64,000 nt of DNA from Porphyrobacter sp. (GTDB lineage: Bacteria; Pseudomonadota; Alphaproteobacteria; Sphingomonadales; Sphingomonadaceae), in the NCBI GenBank assembly GCA_027533455.1, contig JAPZUC010000002.1, forward strand, positions 186,001-250,000. The letters run 5' to 3'. Under the pieces are notes generated by a model, which worked only from the letters and a program-made list of their open reading frames with translations, was not told where the DNA came from and made no database searches. The translations under genes and the position numbers were made by a program. Positions 7,012-16,862 of the stretch are shown here, one piece after another; within the stretch, counting starts at the first letter, position 1; each line of letters begins with the position of its first letter.

Positions 7012-10000
7012 ATGACGTCTCCCTACCGCGCGGCCCGCGCGCTCGCCCTCTTGCTTGCTCCGATTGCGCTGGCGCAGCCGCTTCTCGCACAGCAGGCCGC
7101 GCCCCCGCCCCGGATCGAGGTGAAGCAGGCTCAGCACCCCGCCCCGGCTTCGCAGGTGTCGACCCCCAAGGCGCTCCAGACCGGCAATACGGTTCCGTGG
7201 CTCTACAAGGGCTCGGACGTACCGGTCGATGGCCAGTGGCTTTTCGGCGAGATGAAGAACGGGCTGCGCTATGCCGTGCGCCGCAATGGCGTGCCGCCGC
7301 GGCAGGTATCGATCAGGGTGCGGATCGACGCGGGTTCACTCTACGAGACCGACAGCGAACAGGGCTATGCCCACCTCCTCGAACACCTCTTGTTCCGCGA
7401 GAGCAAGTATCTCGGCAAGGGCGAGGCAATTTCCGCCTGGCAGCGGCTCGGCGCGACCTTCGGCAGCGATGCCAATGCAGAGACGACGCCGACCCACACC
7501 GCCTACAAGCTCGATATCCCGAACATCGACCAGGCCAAGCTGGAGGAAAGCTTCAAGCTGCTTTCCGGCATGATCCGCGAGCCGGTGCTGAACGACGCCA
7601 ATGTCGCCGCCGAACGCCCGATCGTGCTCGCCGAAAAGCGCGAGCGGGGCGGGGCGGGGCTGCGGATGGGCGACCTGACGCGGCAGACATTCTTCGCCGG
7701 ACAGCGGCTCGCGGTGCGCAGTCCCATCGGCACGGATGCAACGCTGGGCGCGGCCCCCGGCAAGGGGGTCAAGGCCTTCTATGATCGCTGGTACCGGCCC
7801 GAGAACACCGTGATCGTCGTGGCAGGCGATGCCGATCCGATCGTGCTTGCCGGGCTGGTGGAACAGTGGTTCGGCGACTGGAAGGGCACCGGCAAGCCGG
7901 GCGTCGCTCCGGATTTCGGCGATCCGGTGGTGCCTGCCGCCGCAGCTGGCAAGAACGAGGCGGGCGTCCCCATCGGCGAACTCGCCGTCGGGGTCGAACC
8001 GGATCTTCCGCGCACTCTTACCTATGCGGTGCTGCGTCCGTGGCGGAAAGTCGACGACACCATCGTCTATAACGAGGGCCTGCTGACCGATGCGGTCGCA
8101 CAAGCGATCATCAACCGCCGGCTGGAAAGCCGCGCGCGCGGCGGCGGCAGCTTTCTTTACGCGCAGGTACAGCAGGACGATGTCTCGCGCTCGACCGACG
8201 CCACCTTCGTCAGCTTCGCGCCGCTGAGTGCCGACTGGCAGGCCGCGCTTGCCGATGTCCGCAGCGTCATTGCCGACGCGCTCACCAATCCGCCGACGCA
8301 GGAAGAGATCGACCGCGAATACGCCGAGTTCGATGTGGCCTTTGCTAATCAGGTCGAACAGGAAAGCGTGCAGGCAGGCAGCGAACTCGCCGACAACATC
8401 GTCAATGCGGTCGACATCCGCGAAACGGTCGCTGCGCCCAAGGTGGTGCTTGATGTGTTCCGCGGAATGAAGCCGCGCCTCACCCCTGATGCCGTGCTGG
8501 CGCGAACCAAGGCCTTGTTTGACGGCACGGTCACCCGCTCGGTCTATGTCACCCCGGCAGCAGGCGAGGCCGATGTGGCCGCGCTACGACTGGCGCTCGC
8601 CAGCGAGGCGGTGGTGGATGGCAGCGCGCGGCTGGCGGCGCAGACCATTTCCTTTGCCGATCTGCCCCCGGTTGGCGCGCCCGGAACGATCGCCCAGCAG
8701 GGCAAGCTCGGGGTGCTCGACATTGGGCATGTCGATTTTGCCAACGGAGTGAAGGCGCTGCTGTGGGCCAATGATGCCGAACCGGGCAGGGTCACGGTGC
8801 GGGTGCGCTTCGGTGCGGGCTGGCGGGCGTTTGATGACAGCAACGCCGTCTATGCCTCGCTCGGCGAGACGGCGCTGGTCGGCTCGGGGCTGGGCGAACT
8901 CGGCCAGAACGAGATTGACCGGCTGGCGACAGGCCGCAAGCTCGGCTTCGATTTCGGAATCGACGATGCCGTCTTCACCTTCACTGCGCAGACCCGCTCG
9001 GAAGACGTGAACGACCAGCTCTATCTGTTTGCCGCCAAACTCGGAATGCCGCGCTGGAACAAGGATCCCGTGATCCGCGCCAAGGCCGGTGCGGAGCTTG
9101 CCTACAACACCTTCTCGACCAGCCCGGGCGGGGTGCTGAGCCGCGATCTCGAATATCTTGTGACCGGCGGGGAGAAGCGCTTTGCCACGCCCGATCCCGC
9201 CACGATCAAGGCGGCGACGCCTGAAGGCTTCCGCGCCGTGTGGGAGCCGCTGCTCAAGCAGGGGCCGATCGAGGTGCTGGTGTTCGGCGAATTCGACGAG
9301 GCCAAGGTGACCGAGCAGTTGCGCCTGACCTTTGGCGCCCTGCCCCCGCGTGAAGCCATCGCGCCCGGAGTTGCCGCGCGTGTTCCCGATTTTGCCGCAG
9401 CCGCCGACAAGCCCGTGGTCGTCACGCATCGCGGCGATGCCAATCAGGCGGCAGCCGTGGTCGCCTGGCCGAGCGGGGGAGGCACCGCGTCCCTACGTGA
9501 AAGCCGTCAGCTGGAAATTCTCACCCAGCTGTTCAACAACCGCCTGCTTGACGCCCTGCGCGAACGGGCTGGGGCGAGCTATTCGCCGCAGGCCTTCTCG
9601 AACTGGCCTGCCGATCTTGCGAGCGGCGGACGGATCACGGCCATCGCGCAGCTTGAACCTTCGTTCGTGCCGGTCTTCTTTGCCGAAGCCGGGAAGATCG
9701 TCCGCGAACTCGCCGCTACCCCGCCCACCGCCGACGAGCTGGCGCGGGTCACCGAGCCGCTGGGCCAGCTGATCCGCCGTGCATCGACCGGCAACCAGTT
9801 CTGGCTCTATAATCTCGAGGGCGCGACGCAGGACCCGCAGCGGTTGGCGATGCTGCGCACGCTGCTGTCAGATTATTCGCAGACCACGCCTGAAGCGATG
9901 CAGGCGCTGGCCGGGCGTTATCTTGCCGGCGTCAGCCCATTCCGCCTGGCCATCATCCCCGAGGGCCAGACCCTTGCCGAGGCACCCCCGGCGGGCGCGG

Positions 10001-10038
10001 GTGCGAATGCTGCGAAAATCGAGATGGTGGGCCGCTGA
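7012..10038 (+). CDS. Exported M16-family zinc metalloprotease
   Basis: Protein of 1008 aa with a signal peptide (hydrophobic residues 8-26, AQPLLAQQ cleavage region). It has two M16 halves. The first carries the inverted zinc motif HLLEH (His121, Glu124, His125) and a downstream Glu in AERPIVLAEKRERG; the second half lacks the motif, as in insulysin/pitrilysin-type enzymes. It likely degrades peptides in the periplasm. ATG 7012 is chosen over a far longer frame that is antisense to the nifU-like gene. A second M16 protease lies at 47.3-50.2 kb. Confidence 0.9.
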   Translation: MTSPYRAARALALLLAPIALAQPLLAQQAAPPPRIEVKQAQHPAPASQVSTPKALQTGNTVPWLYKGSDVPVDGQWLFGEMKNGLRYAVRRNGVPPRQVSIRVRIDAGSLYETDSEQGYAHLLEHLLFRESKYLGKGEAISAWQRLGATFGSDANAETTPTHTAYKLDIPNIDQAKLEESFKLLSGMIREPVLNDANVAAERPIVLAEKRERGGAGLRMGDLTRQTFFAGQRLAVRSPIGTDATLGAAPGKGVKAFYDRWYRPENTVIVVAGDADPIVLAGLVEQWFGDWKGTGKPGVAPDFGDPVVPAAAAGKNEAGVPIGELAVGVEPDLPRTLTYAVLRPWRKVDDTIVYNEGLLTDAVAQAIINRRLESRARGGGSFLYAQVQQDDVSRSTDATFVSFAPLSADWQAALADVRSVIADALTNPPTQEEIDREYAEFDVAFANQVEQESVQAGSELADNIVNAVDIRETVAAPKVVLDVFRGMKPRLTPDAVLARTKALFDGTVTRSVYVTPAAGEADVAALRLALASEAVVDGSARLAAQTISFADLPPVGAPGTIAQQGKLGVLDIGHVDFANGVKALLWANDAEPGRVTVRVRFGAGWRAFDDSNAVYASLGETALVGSGLGELGQNEIDRLATGRKLGFDFGIDDAVFTFTAQTRSEDVNDQLYLFAAKLGMPRWNKDPVIRAKAGAELAYNTFSTSPGGVLSRDLEYLVTGGEKRFATPDPATIKAATPEGFRAVWEPLLKQGPIEVLVFGEFDEAKVTEQLRLTFGALPPREAIAPGVAARVPDFAAAADKPVVVTHRGDANQAAAVVAWPSGGGTASLRESRQLEILTQLFNNRLLDALRERAGASYSPQAFSNWPADLASGGRITAIAQLEPSFVPVFFAEAGKIVRELAATPPTADELARVTEPLGQLIRRASTGNQFWLYNLEGATQDPQRLAMLRTLLSDYSQTTPEAMQALAGRYLAGVSPFRLAIIPEGQTLAEAPPAGAGANAAKIEMVGR

Positions 10039-10174
10039 TCGTTCCCGCCATTGTCAGTGCGCGGGAAATAAAGTTGTGCGGCATGGCATTGTCGCTTTAC
10101 AATTCGTGCCGCGCTCGGGTAGCGGGCGCCCCCGCGCTGTGTGATGTGCGCATGGAAAAGAAAGAGTTTTGACT

Positions 10175-11560
10175 GTGCCCGAGACTTGGACCCCGGAGAG
10201 CTGGAAGGCCCACGAAGCGCGCCACCTGCCGCATTACGAGGATGCGGCGGAGCTTGCTGACGCCGAAAAGACCCTCTCGTCCTATCCCCCGCTGGTGTTT
10301 GCGGGGGAGGCGCGGGCGCTCAAGGCCGATCTGGCGGACGTGGCCAACGGCCACGGCTTCCTGTTGCAGGGCGGCGACTGCGCCGAGAGCTTCGCCGAGT
10401 TCCATCCCAACAACATCCGCGACACCTTCCGCGTGCTGCTGCAGATGGCGGTCGTCATGACCTTCGCCAGCAAGCGTCCGGTGGTGAAGGTCGGGCGCAT
10501 GGCGGGCCAGTTCGCCAAGCCGCGCTCCTCGCCGACCGAAACGATCGATGGCGTGACGCTGCCGAGCTACCTCGGCGACAATATCAATGGGATCGAGTTC
10601 GATCCGGTCAGCCGCCGGAATGATCCGGCGCGCATGGTGAAGGCCTATTCGCAAGCGGCGGCGACGCTCAACCTGCTGCGCGCCTTCGCCGGCGGGGGCT
10701 ATGCCAACCTGCGTCAGGTCCACCAGTGGACGCTCGATTTTATGGGCCGCACGCCGTGGACCGAGAAGTTCAGCAAAATGGCCGACCGCATCGGCGAAGC
10801 GCTGGATTTCATGGAAGCCTGCGGGATCGATCCCGGCACCGTGCCGCAACTGAAGGGCACCAGCTTCTACACCAGCCACGAAGCGCTGCTGCTGCCCTAC
10901 GAGCAGGCGATGAGCCGTCAGGATTCACTCACCGGCGATTGGTACGCCACCAGCGCTCACATGCTGTGGATCGGCGACCGCACCCGCTTCCCGGGCAGCG
11001 CCCATATCGAATTTGCACGCGGGATCGGCAATCCGCTCGGCATGAAGTGCGGGCCGAGCCTTGAGCCGGACGCGCTGCTGCGCCTGCTCGACGAGTTGAA
11101 CCCCAAGCGCGAGGCCGGACGCATCACGCTGATCAGCCGCTTCGGCCACGACAAGGTCGAAGACGGCCTGCCCAAGCTGGTGCGCGCCGTGATGCTTGAA
11201 GGGCACCCGGTGGTGTGGAGCTGCGACCCGATGCACGGCAATGTCGTCAAGTCCGACACCGGCTTCAAGACGCGGCCCTTCGACCGCATCACGCGCGAGG
11301 TGAAAGGCTTCTTCGCCGTACACCGCGCCGAGGGCTCGCACCCGGGCGGCATCCATATCGAGATGACCGGACAGGACGTGACCGAATGCGTCGGCGGAGC
11401 AGTAGCGATCACCGAGGAACGCCTCGGCGACCGCTATCACACCCATTGCGACCCGCGCCTCAACGCCGAACAATCGCTCGAACTCGCGTTTCTGGTGGCC
11501 GAAATGCTCAACGAGGCCGCGGGCGGGCGTGAGGCAGACATCAGCGCCCACGCGGCTTGA
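10175..11560 (+). CDS. aroG: 3-deoxy-7-phosphoheptulonate synthase, class II (DAHP synthase)
   Basis: About 461 aa, full length for the plant/actinobacterial class II enzyme. It condenses phosphoenolpyruvate and erythrose-4-phosphate, the first shikimate step. Key blocks are [13 protein letters not shown] near residue 60, [14 protein letters not shown], and [13 protein letters not shown] with the metal/substrate ligands. GTG 10175 gives the standard [10 protein letters not shown]-terminus; a TTG at 10169 adds two residues. A GA-rich ribosome site lies upstream. Confidence 0.93.
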   Translation: MPETWTPESWKAHEARHLPHYEDAAELADAEKTLSSYPPLVFAGEARALKADLADVANGHGFLLQGGDCAESFAEFHPNNIRDTFRVLLQMAVVMTFASKRPVVKVGRMAGQFAKPRSSPTETIDGVTLPSYLGDNINGIEFDPVSRRNDPARMVKAYSQAAATLNLLRAFAGGGYANLRQVHQWTLDFMGRTPWTEKFSKMADRIGEALDFMEACGIDPGTVPQLKGTSFYTSHEALLLPYEQAMSRQDSLTGDWYATSAHMLWIGDRTRFPGSAHIEFARGIGNPLGMKCGPSLEPDALLRLLDELNPKREAGRITLISRFGHDKVEDGLPKLVRAVMLEGHPVVWSCDPMHGNVVKSDTGFKTRPFDRITREVKGFFAVHRAEGSHPGGIHIEMTGQDVTECVGGAVAITEERLGDRYHTHCDPRLNAEQSLELAFLVAEMLNEAAGGREADISAHAA

Positions 11561-11684
11561 TTTCTCGCGCAAACCTGACGGGTGTGATGATTTTTCGGTA
11601 GCCGCCCGGCTATCCAGCGTCTTTCCTGTGTAACGGCAAACGGGCATTGTACGAATGTCCGTCGTAACGCCGAGGAGGGCGCGC

Positions 11685-12965
11685 GTGCATCGCAGCGAGT
11701 TGCAGAACACCCCGATGAACGCCGCTGGTGGACCGCCGCTGGCGGCGCATTTCCGCGCCACCCGCGCGCTGACCGAGGCGCTGGTCGCGCGGCTGTCGGA
11801 CGCCGATGCCAGCATCCAGTCGATGGACGATGCGAGCCCTGCCAAGTGGCACCTCGCGCACACCACATGGTTCTGGGAAACCTTCCTGCTGCGCGAACAC
11901 GCGCCCGGCTACGTCTTGCACGATGATCGCTGGCCGTTCCTGTTCAACTCCTATTACGAGGCGGAGGGCGCGCGGATATCGCGCCCCGCGCGCGGCTTGC
12001 TCTCGCGCCCGACGCTCGCCGAGGTGCTGGAATGGCGCGCCATTGTTACGCAGGCGATGGAGCCTCTGCTGGGCGATCCGGCGCTGGCTGACGTGATCGC
12101 TCTCGGCATCGCGCACGAGGAGCAGCACATTGAGTTGCTGCTGACCGACATCAAGCACGCGTTGTTCCAGAATCCGCTCGGCCCGGCGATGTGGGCGGGT
12201 GGCTCGCCCGCGGCGCAGGTACTCGCCGCGCCGCTCGGGTGGCATTCGCATCCTGGCGGTATCGCGCTGGTCGGCCATCAATCCGGTGGGTTTGCGTTTG
12301 ACAACGAAGGCCCGCGCCACCGTGTCTTGCTTGAACCCTTTGCGCTGGCGGACCGGCTGGTCACCAACGCCGAATGGGACGCCTTCATCGCCGGTGGCGG
12401 CTACCGCGATCCCCGCTTGTGGCTGGCGGACGGGTGGGGCTGGGTGCAGCGCGAAGGCATCGCCGCGCCGCTTTATTGGCGCGGGGATGAGCATTTCACC
12501 CACCAGGGCTGGCTGCCACGCGATCCCCACGCGCCCGTCGCGCATATCTCCTTCTATGAGGCCGATGCCTATGCGACCTGGGCAGGGGCGCGGCTGCCGA
12601 CCGAATTCGAATGGGAAGCCGTCGCGCGCGGGCAGGACGGTGCCTCGCCGCGGCCCGCGCATGACCCGCGGGGTGGCAACCAGCTTTACTGCGCCGGACC
12701 GGTGTTGCCGATGGGCTCGCCGGGGCTGTTCGGTGATTGCTGGCAATTCACCCGCTCGGCCTATCTCCCGTACCCCGGCTTCCGCGTCGTCGAGGGCGCG
12801 GTGGGAGAATACAACGGCAAATTCATGAGCGGACAAGTGGTGCTGCGCGGGGCAAGCTGCGCGACGGTGAGCGGGCATTCGCGCGTCTCCTACCGCAACT
12901 TCTTCTACCCCCATCAGCGCTGGCAGTTCACCGGACTGCGGTTGGCGAAGGACCTTTCGGCATGA
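11685..12965 (+). CDS. egtB: Ergothioneine biosynthesis sulfoxide synthase EgtB
   Basis: About 426 aa: an N-terminal DinB-like domain and a C-terminal formylglycine-generating-enzyme-like domain. The three iron ligands are visible as WHLAHTTWF (His59) and HEEQHIE (His144, His148). EgtB couples hercynine oxidatively to a thiol donor. GTG 11685 is preceded by a perfect AGGAGG at six-base spacing; ATG 11655 and ATG 11715 are in-frame alternatives. The stop overlaps the egtD start (ATGA). The thiol donor cannot be told from sequence. Confidence 0.9.
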   Translation: MHRSELQNTPMNAAGGPPLAAHFRATRALTEALVARLSDADASIQSMDDASPAKWHLAHTTWFWETFLLREHAPGYVLHDDRWPFLFNSYYEAEGARISRPARGLLSRPTLAEVLEWRAIVTQAMEPLLGDPALADVIALGIAHEEQHIELLLTDIKHALFQNPLGPAMWAGGSPAAQVLAAPLGWHSHPGGIALVGHQSGGFAFDNEGPRHRVLLEPFALADRLVTNAEWDAFIAGGGYRDPRLWLADGWGWVQREGIAAPLYWRGDEHFTHQGWLPRDPHAPVAHISFYEADAYATWAGARLPTEFEWEAVARGQDGASPRPAHDPRGGNQLYCAGPVLPMGSPGLFGDCWQFTRSAYLPYPGFRVVEGAVGEYNGKFMSGQVVLRGASCATVSGHSRVSYRNFFYPHQRWQFTGLRLAKDLSA

Positions 12966-13948
12966 CGGCGCAACCGGGTCTCAAGCTGGTCAAACGCGAT
13001 GCAAGCGGGGTCGATCTGGCGTTCCGTGCCGATGTGCTCGCGGGGCTGGCTGAGGCGCAAAAGGCGATCCCCGCGCGCTGGTTCTATGATGATGCGGGCT
13101 CGGCGCTGTTCGAGGATATAACGCAGCTCCCTGAATATTACCCGACCCGGGCCGAGACCGAGATCCTCCAGACCCGCGCCGCTGAAATCGCCGGGCTGAT
13201 CGGGCCGCGCCGTGCGGTCGTGGAGTTTGGCTCGGGCTCTTCGGTCAAGACCCCGCTGCTGCTGTCGGCAATCGAGCCTTCGGCCTATGTGCCGCTCGAC
13301 ATCGCAGGCGATTTCCTGCGCGCATCTTCGGCGGCGCTGGCAGCAAAGTTTCCCGGGTTGCCCGTCTTGCCGGTCGAGGCCGATTTCATGCGCCGCGTCG
13401 AGCTTCCCGCCGATGTCGCGCACCTGCCCAAGCTCGGCTTTTTCCCGGGATCGACCATCGGCAACATGATCGCCCGCACCGCGACCGACCTTCTGCGCTC
13501 GATGAAGGACACGCTGGGCGACGGCGCTCTGCTTTTGATCGGGCTGGATCTGGTGAAGGACGAAGAGGTGCTGCTGGGCGCCTATGACGATGCGTCCGGA
13601 GTGACCGCGCAGTTCAACCTCAATCTGCTGGCGCGTATCAACCGCGAGCTTGGTGGGGATGTCCCGATCGCATCCTTCGCTCACGAGGCGCGCTGGAACG
13701 ATCCCTTCGCGCGGATCGAGATGCATCTGGTCGCGCGGGAGAGTGTCTCTTTCACCGTCAGCGGGCAGCGCTTTTCCATGGGCGCGGGCGAGAGCATCCA
13801 CACCGAGAACAGCCACAAGTTCACCAAGCGCTCTGCCCAGCTGCTGCTGGCGGCAGGCGGCTGGGAGCCGATAGCGCGCTGGACGGATGAGGCGCGGCAA
13901 TTCTCGCTGGTGCTGGCCGAATCCGGCGCAACGCGTTCTGCGCCCTGA
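12962..13948 (+). CDS. egtD: L-histidine N-alpha-methyltransferase EgtD
   Basis: Protein of 328 aa, the normal EgtD length. It trimethylates histidine to hercynine using SAM. The SAM motif VEFGSGSSVKT lies near residue 88, with the preceding LPEYYPTRAE segment typical of the family, and FFPGSTIGNM follows. It overlaps egtB by four bases. No egtA, egtC or egtE homologue is nearby, so the two-gene bacterial arrangement is likely, with C-S lyase activity supplied elsewhere. Confidence 0.93.
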   Translation: MTAQPGLKLVKRDASGVDLAFRADVLAGLAEAQKAIPARWFYDDAGSALFEDITQLPEYYPTRAETEILQTRAAEIAGLIGPRRAVVEFGSGSSVKTPLLLSAIEPSAYVPLDIAGDFLRASSAALAAKFPGLPVLPVEADFMRRVELPADVAHLPKLGFFPGSTIGNMIARTATDLLRSMKDTLGDGALLLIGLDLVKDEEVLLGAYDDASGVTAQFNLNLLARINRELGGDVPIASFAHEARWNDPFARIEMHLVARESVSFTVSGQRFSMGAGESIHTENSHKFTKRSAQLLLAAGGWEPIARWTDEARQFSLVLAESGATRSAP

Positions 13949-13979
13949 AACCGTCAGCGATCCCGTGCGTTGGCGCGGG

Positions 13980-14948
13980 ATGGACGGACACACGGATATT
14001 CTCATCATCGGCGGTGGCATGGCAGGGCTTTCCGCTGCCACCGCACTAGCAAGCACCGGCGCGCGGGTCATCGTGCTCGACAAGGGGCGAGGTCCGGGTG
14101 GGCGCATGGCCGCGCGGCGGGTGGAGATCGCTGGCGAGCAGGTGAGCTTTGATCACGGCGCCCAATTTTTCACGGCGCGCGATCCTGACTTCCGCGAGAT
14201 CGTCGCCGGTTGGGAACAGGCGGGGGTGGCCGCGCGCTGGCCTGCGGCGGGCGATGAGGCCTGGGTCGGAACGCCCGGCATGAACGCTTGCGTCAAGCAT
14301 ATGGCGAGTGCGCTGGATGTGCGCTGGAATGTGCGCGCAGCGCATCTGCGACGCGACGGTACGCTCTGGCGGGTTGAGACGGGGGAGCAGGTCTTCACCG
14401 CCGCTACAATGCTCGTGGCTGTTCCCGCCGAGCAGGCTGCCGTGCTGCTGGCAGATGCCGCGCCCGATTTCGCCGCGCGCGCCACCAGCGTGATCTCCGC
14501 GCCGTGCTGGGCCGTGATGGCGGGTTTTGCCGAAGCGATTGCCGATGCTCCCGATACCTTCCGCTCCGACACCGGCCCCGTCAGCTGGGCCGCGCGCAAT
14601 TCCGCCAAGCCGGGCCGCAGCGGCGCGGAGAGCTGGGTGATCCACGCCAGCCCCGCACGCAGCCGCGAATTGATCGATCTACCCAAGGACGAGGTTGCGC
14701 GCATCCTTCTGGCGGATCTCTTCGCCGCGATCGGCACCGCACCAGCCGTGCCGCAGCATCTCGACGCGCACCGCTGGCTCTATGCGCAGCCCGAAGTCCG
14801 CAAGGGCGAGGGCCCGGTTTATGACACGGACCGGAATATCGGTATCGCAGGCGACTGGCTGCACAGCCCCCGCGTCGAAGGCGCCTGGCTGTCAGGCCGG
14901 GCGCTGGCCGATGCCGTGCTTCAGGAGCGGCTCGCTAGCACGTCGTAA
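13980..14948 (+). CDS. NAD(P)/FAD-dependent amine-oxidase-like oxidoreductase (renalase-like)
   Basis: Protein of 322 aa. The N-terminal dinucleotide-binding motif is DILIIGGGMAGLSAA, then LDKGRGPGGRMAARR, and a C-terminal FAD motif reads NIGIAGDWLHSPRVEGAWLSG. This fits small renalase-like flavoproteins; the substrate is unknown. It starts 31 bp after egtD and could be co-transcribed, so a link to thiol or redox metabolism is possible but unproven. Its 3' end overlaps the convergent FkbM gene by 28 bp. Confidence 0.8.
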   Translation: MDGHTDILIIGGGMAGLSAATALASTGARVIVLDKGRGPGGRMAARRVEIAGEQVSFDHGAQFFTARDPDFREIVAGWEQAGVAARWPAAGDEAWVGTPGMNACVKHMASALDVRWNVRAAHLRRDGTLWRVETGEQVFTAATMLVAVPAEQAAVLLADAAPDFAARATSVISAPCWAVMAGFAEAIADAPDTFRSDTGPVSWAARNSAKPGRSGAESWVIHASPARSRELIDLPKDEVARILLADLFAAIGTAPAVPQHLDAHRWLYAQPEVRKGEGPVYDTDRNIGIAGDWLHSPRVEGAWLSGRALADAVLQERLASTS

Positions 14949-15733
14949 TGGTGCCCGCGCCCGTATTTGGCAAAGCGTGTGAAACCGGCACCGCGCAGCA
15001 GGGCCTCGATCTCGCCCGCGCTCGCCCAGCGGTCGTCCACTTCGTAGAAGATCGCCGCGACGCGGGCGAAAGCCTGCGTCTTGGCGAGTTCGGCGATCAC
15101 CACCGCTTCCAGCCCCTCAACGTCGATCTTCACGAACATCGGAAGCGCACCTGCGAGCAGCGGATCGACCAGAGGTGCGTCGATGGTGTGGATGGTGACG
15201 CCGCCGGTCGCGGGAAGCGTATCGTCGCGCCCCGCAAGCGTGGCAGTGCCCGTATGGCTCTCGGCAACGTTGATAGTTACCTCGCCGACGCTGTCCGAAA
15301 TAGCCAGCTGGTGCAGCACCGTGCGCTCCGCCCCGCCGTTGAGCCCCACATTGGCGGCAAGCCGCGCGTGGGTGGCAGGGACCGGCTCGAAGGCAATGAT
15401 CGTGAGGCATTTCGGGTTCTTCGCGGCAATCAACGAATAAAGCCCCTGATTGGCGCCAATGTCGACGAAGACGAATTCCTCGCGCTGCTCCAGCAGCAGG
15501 TCGGCCAGATCGCGCCCGTAGGTGCCAAAGATGCAATAGCGGAAAGTCGTGTCCTGCCAGTTGGGCACCATCAGCACGCCATAGGCTGATTCCACCGCCG
15601 CAGAGTTGCGCGCTGCCAGCACGGGCGATAATGCCGCCGCCTTCCACTTGCGCAGCGTCTTGACCACGCCATACCGCCAGAAATCGCCAAAGCTAGACAA
15701 GGGTCTTCCCTTCGAGAAATGCGCCGATCGCAT
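14921..15733 (-). CDS. FkbM-family methyltransferase
   Basis: Up to 270 aa. The FkbM SAM-binding core includes FVFVDIGANQGLYSL near residue 90, IIAFEPVPATHARL and MFVKIDVEGLEAVVI. Family members O-methylate sugars or other surface polymers. ATG 15733 overlaps the upstream gene by 41 bp. A TTG at 15700, overlapping that gene's stop by only eight bases, is a plausible alternative giving a protein 11 residues shorter. It is last in the nucleotidyltransferase/glycerophosphotransferase operon and probably modifies that pathway's product. Confidence 0.83.
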   Translation of the reverse strand: MRSAHFSKGRPLSSFGDFWRYGVVKTLRKWKAAALSPVLAARNSAAVESAYGVLMVPNWQDTTFRYCIFGTYGRDLADLLLEQREEFVFVDIGANQGLYSLIAAKNPKCLTIIAFEPVPATHARLAANVGLNGGAERTVLHQLAISDSVGEVTINVAESHTGTATLAGRDDTLPATGGVTIHTIDAPLVDPLLAGALPMFVKIDVEGLEAVVIAELAKTQAFARVAAIFYEVDDRWASAGEIEALLRGAGFTRFAKYGRGHHYDVLASRS

Positions 15734-16862
15734 CCGCCGCCCGCTCGGCCGAGGGACGCTCGGACAGCGAGAAGGTCGCGTCGATCAGCGCCTGTTGCCG
15801 CGGCGCATAGTCGCAATGCGATCCGACTGCAGCATCTATTGCATCCAGCAGCCCAACGGTGCTCTCCAGCACCGGGCCGGCCTGCCAGTGGAGGTAGTTG
15901 GGATCGCCCTGCCAGTCCACGAGATGGCTGTTGAGGAACAGGCAAGGGCGGGGCTCGCGCAGGAACTCGTAGATCTGGCTGCTGACATCGCCGAGGTAGA
16001 TATCGGCGCGGTTGGTATAGCTCATGTCGCTGCTGGCGGCGCTGCCGGTGTCGATATGGATGCGCGGTTCGTTTCTGTATTCGGCGCCGGGGGGCGTGAC
16101 GCGGGCGAGGCTGGGCGGGTCGATAGTGACCACCCACTTGCGCTCGAACAGCATCACGTGCGGCGCGAAGATCAGGTTGTAGCGGTCCTGATTGCGGAAC
16201 GCCTCCAGCACCGCCGCGCCGTGCTTGAACCAGCTCGACAGCTTGGGCGAGGGGTGGGAGTTGTAGATCACCGTCGGCCGCTCGGGGGCGGGGAAGGTGT
16301 CTGCAAAGCGGTTATCCGCGCACAGATCGAATTTGGGATAGCCGACCAGCGCGATCCGCTCCGGCGCGAGGCCCGCGTCCGCGATCAGCCGGTCGCGGAT
16401 CTTGGGGCCGGAAACCAGCACAAGATCGAACCCTGCGCTTGTCCGGTTGAAGCCGATCGCCCGGTCGCCTGCGCCGTGGCGGGTGTGGATCAGCTTTACC
16501 TTGTCGAGGCCGTAGCGGGTTTTCAGCAGAAGCGTGGTTTTCTCTGACACCACCACGGCATCGAAGCTGCCGAAGAAGTCGAGGTTGTCTCGGTAGATGA
16601 GCAGCTTGGTGGCAGGCACCAACCGCTCCAGGATCCCCGCAAGCGCCTGTGATACCCCGCGTTTCAGGCCGAGCTGCACAAGTTCCATGCGCGCCAGCAG
16701 GGCCGGGTCAGCCTGCCGCTCGATTTCGGCACGGATCGCCGGCTTGGCGAAGGCAAGCACGATGCGGTGCTCCCCGCGCGCTGCCAGCGCCAGCGCGATC
16801 GGCAACGAGTGCGCGAGCTGGTGGGTCTGGTCGTGATTGAACAGGAAGCAGATGCGCTTCAT
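15693..16862 (-). CDS. CDP-glycerol glycerophosphotransferase-like (TagB/TagF-type) transferase
   Basis: Protein of 389 aa, GT-B-like fold. Features resembling the TagB/TagF family are LIHTRHGAGDRAIGFN, VGYPKFDLC, VIYNSHPSPKLSSWFKHG, then DMSYTNRADIYLGDVSSQIYEFL, which resembles the conserved C-terminal Asp-rich acceptor/donor block. The family transfers polyol-phosphate units from a CDP-alcohol to a glycan or lipid. No signal peptide or membrane span is visible. The ATG overlaps the nucleotidyltransferase stop, so the two are coupled. The substrate is unknown. Confidence 0.72.
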   Translation of the reverse strand: MKRICFLFNHDQTHQLAHSLPIALALAARGEHRIVLAFAKPAIRAEIERQADPALLARMELVQLGLKRGVSQALAGILERLVPATKLLIYRDNLDFFGSFDAVVVSEKTTLLLKTRYGLDKVKLIHTRHGAGDRAIGFNRTSAGFDLVLVSGPKIRDRLIADAGLAPERIALVGYPKFDLCADNRFADTFPAPERPTVIYNSHPSPKLSSWFKHGAAVLEAFRNQDRYNLIFAPHVMLFERKWVVTIDPPSLARVTPPGAEYRNEPRIHIDTGSAASSDMSYTNRADIYLGDVSSQIYEFLREPRPCLFLNSHLVDWQGDPNYLHWQAGPVLESTVGLLDAIDAAVGSHCDYAPRQQALIDATFSLSERPSAERAADAIGAFLEGKTLV

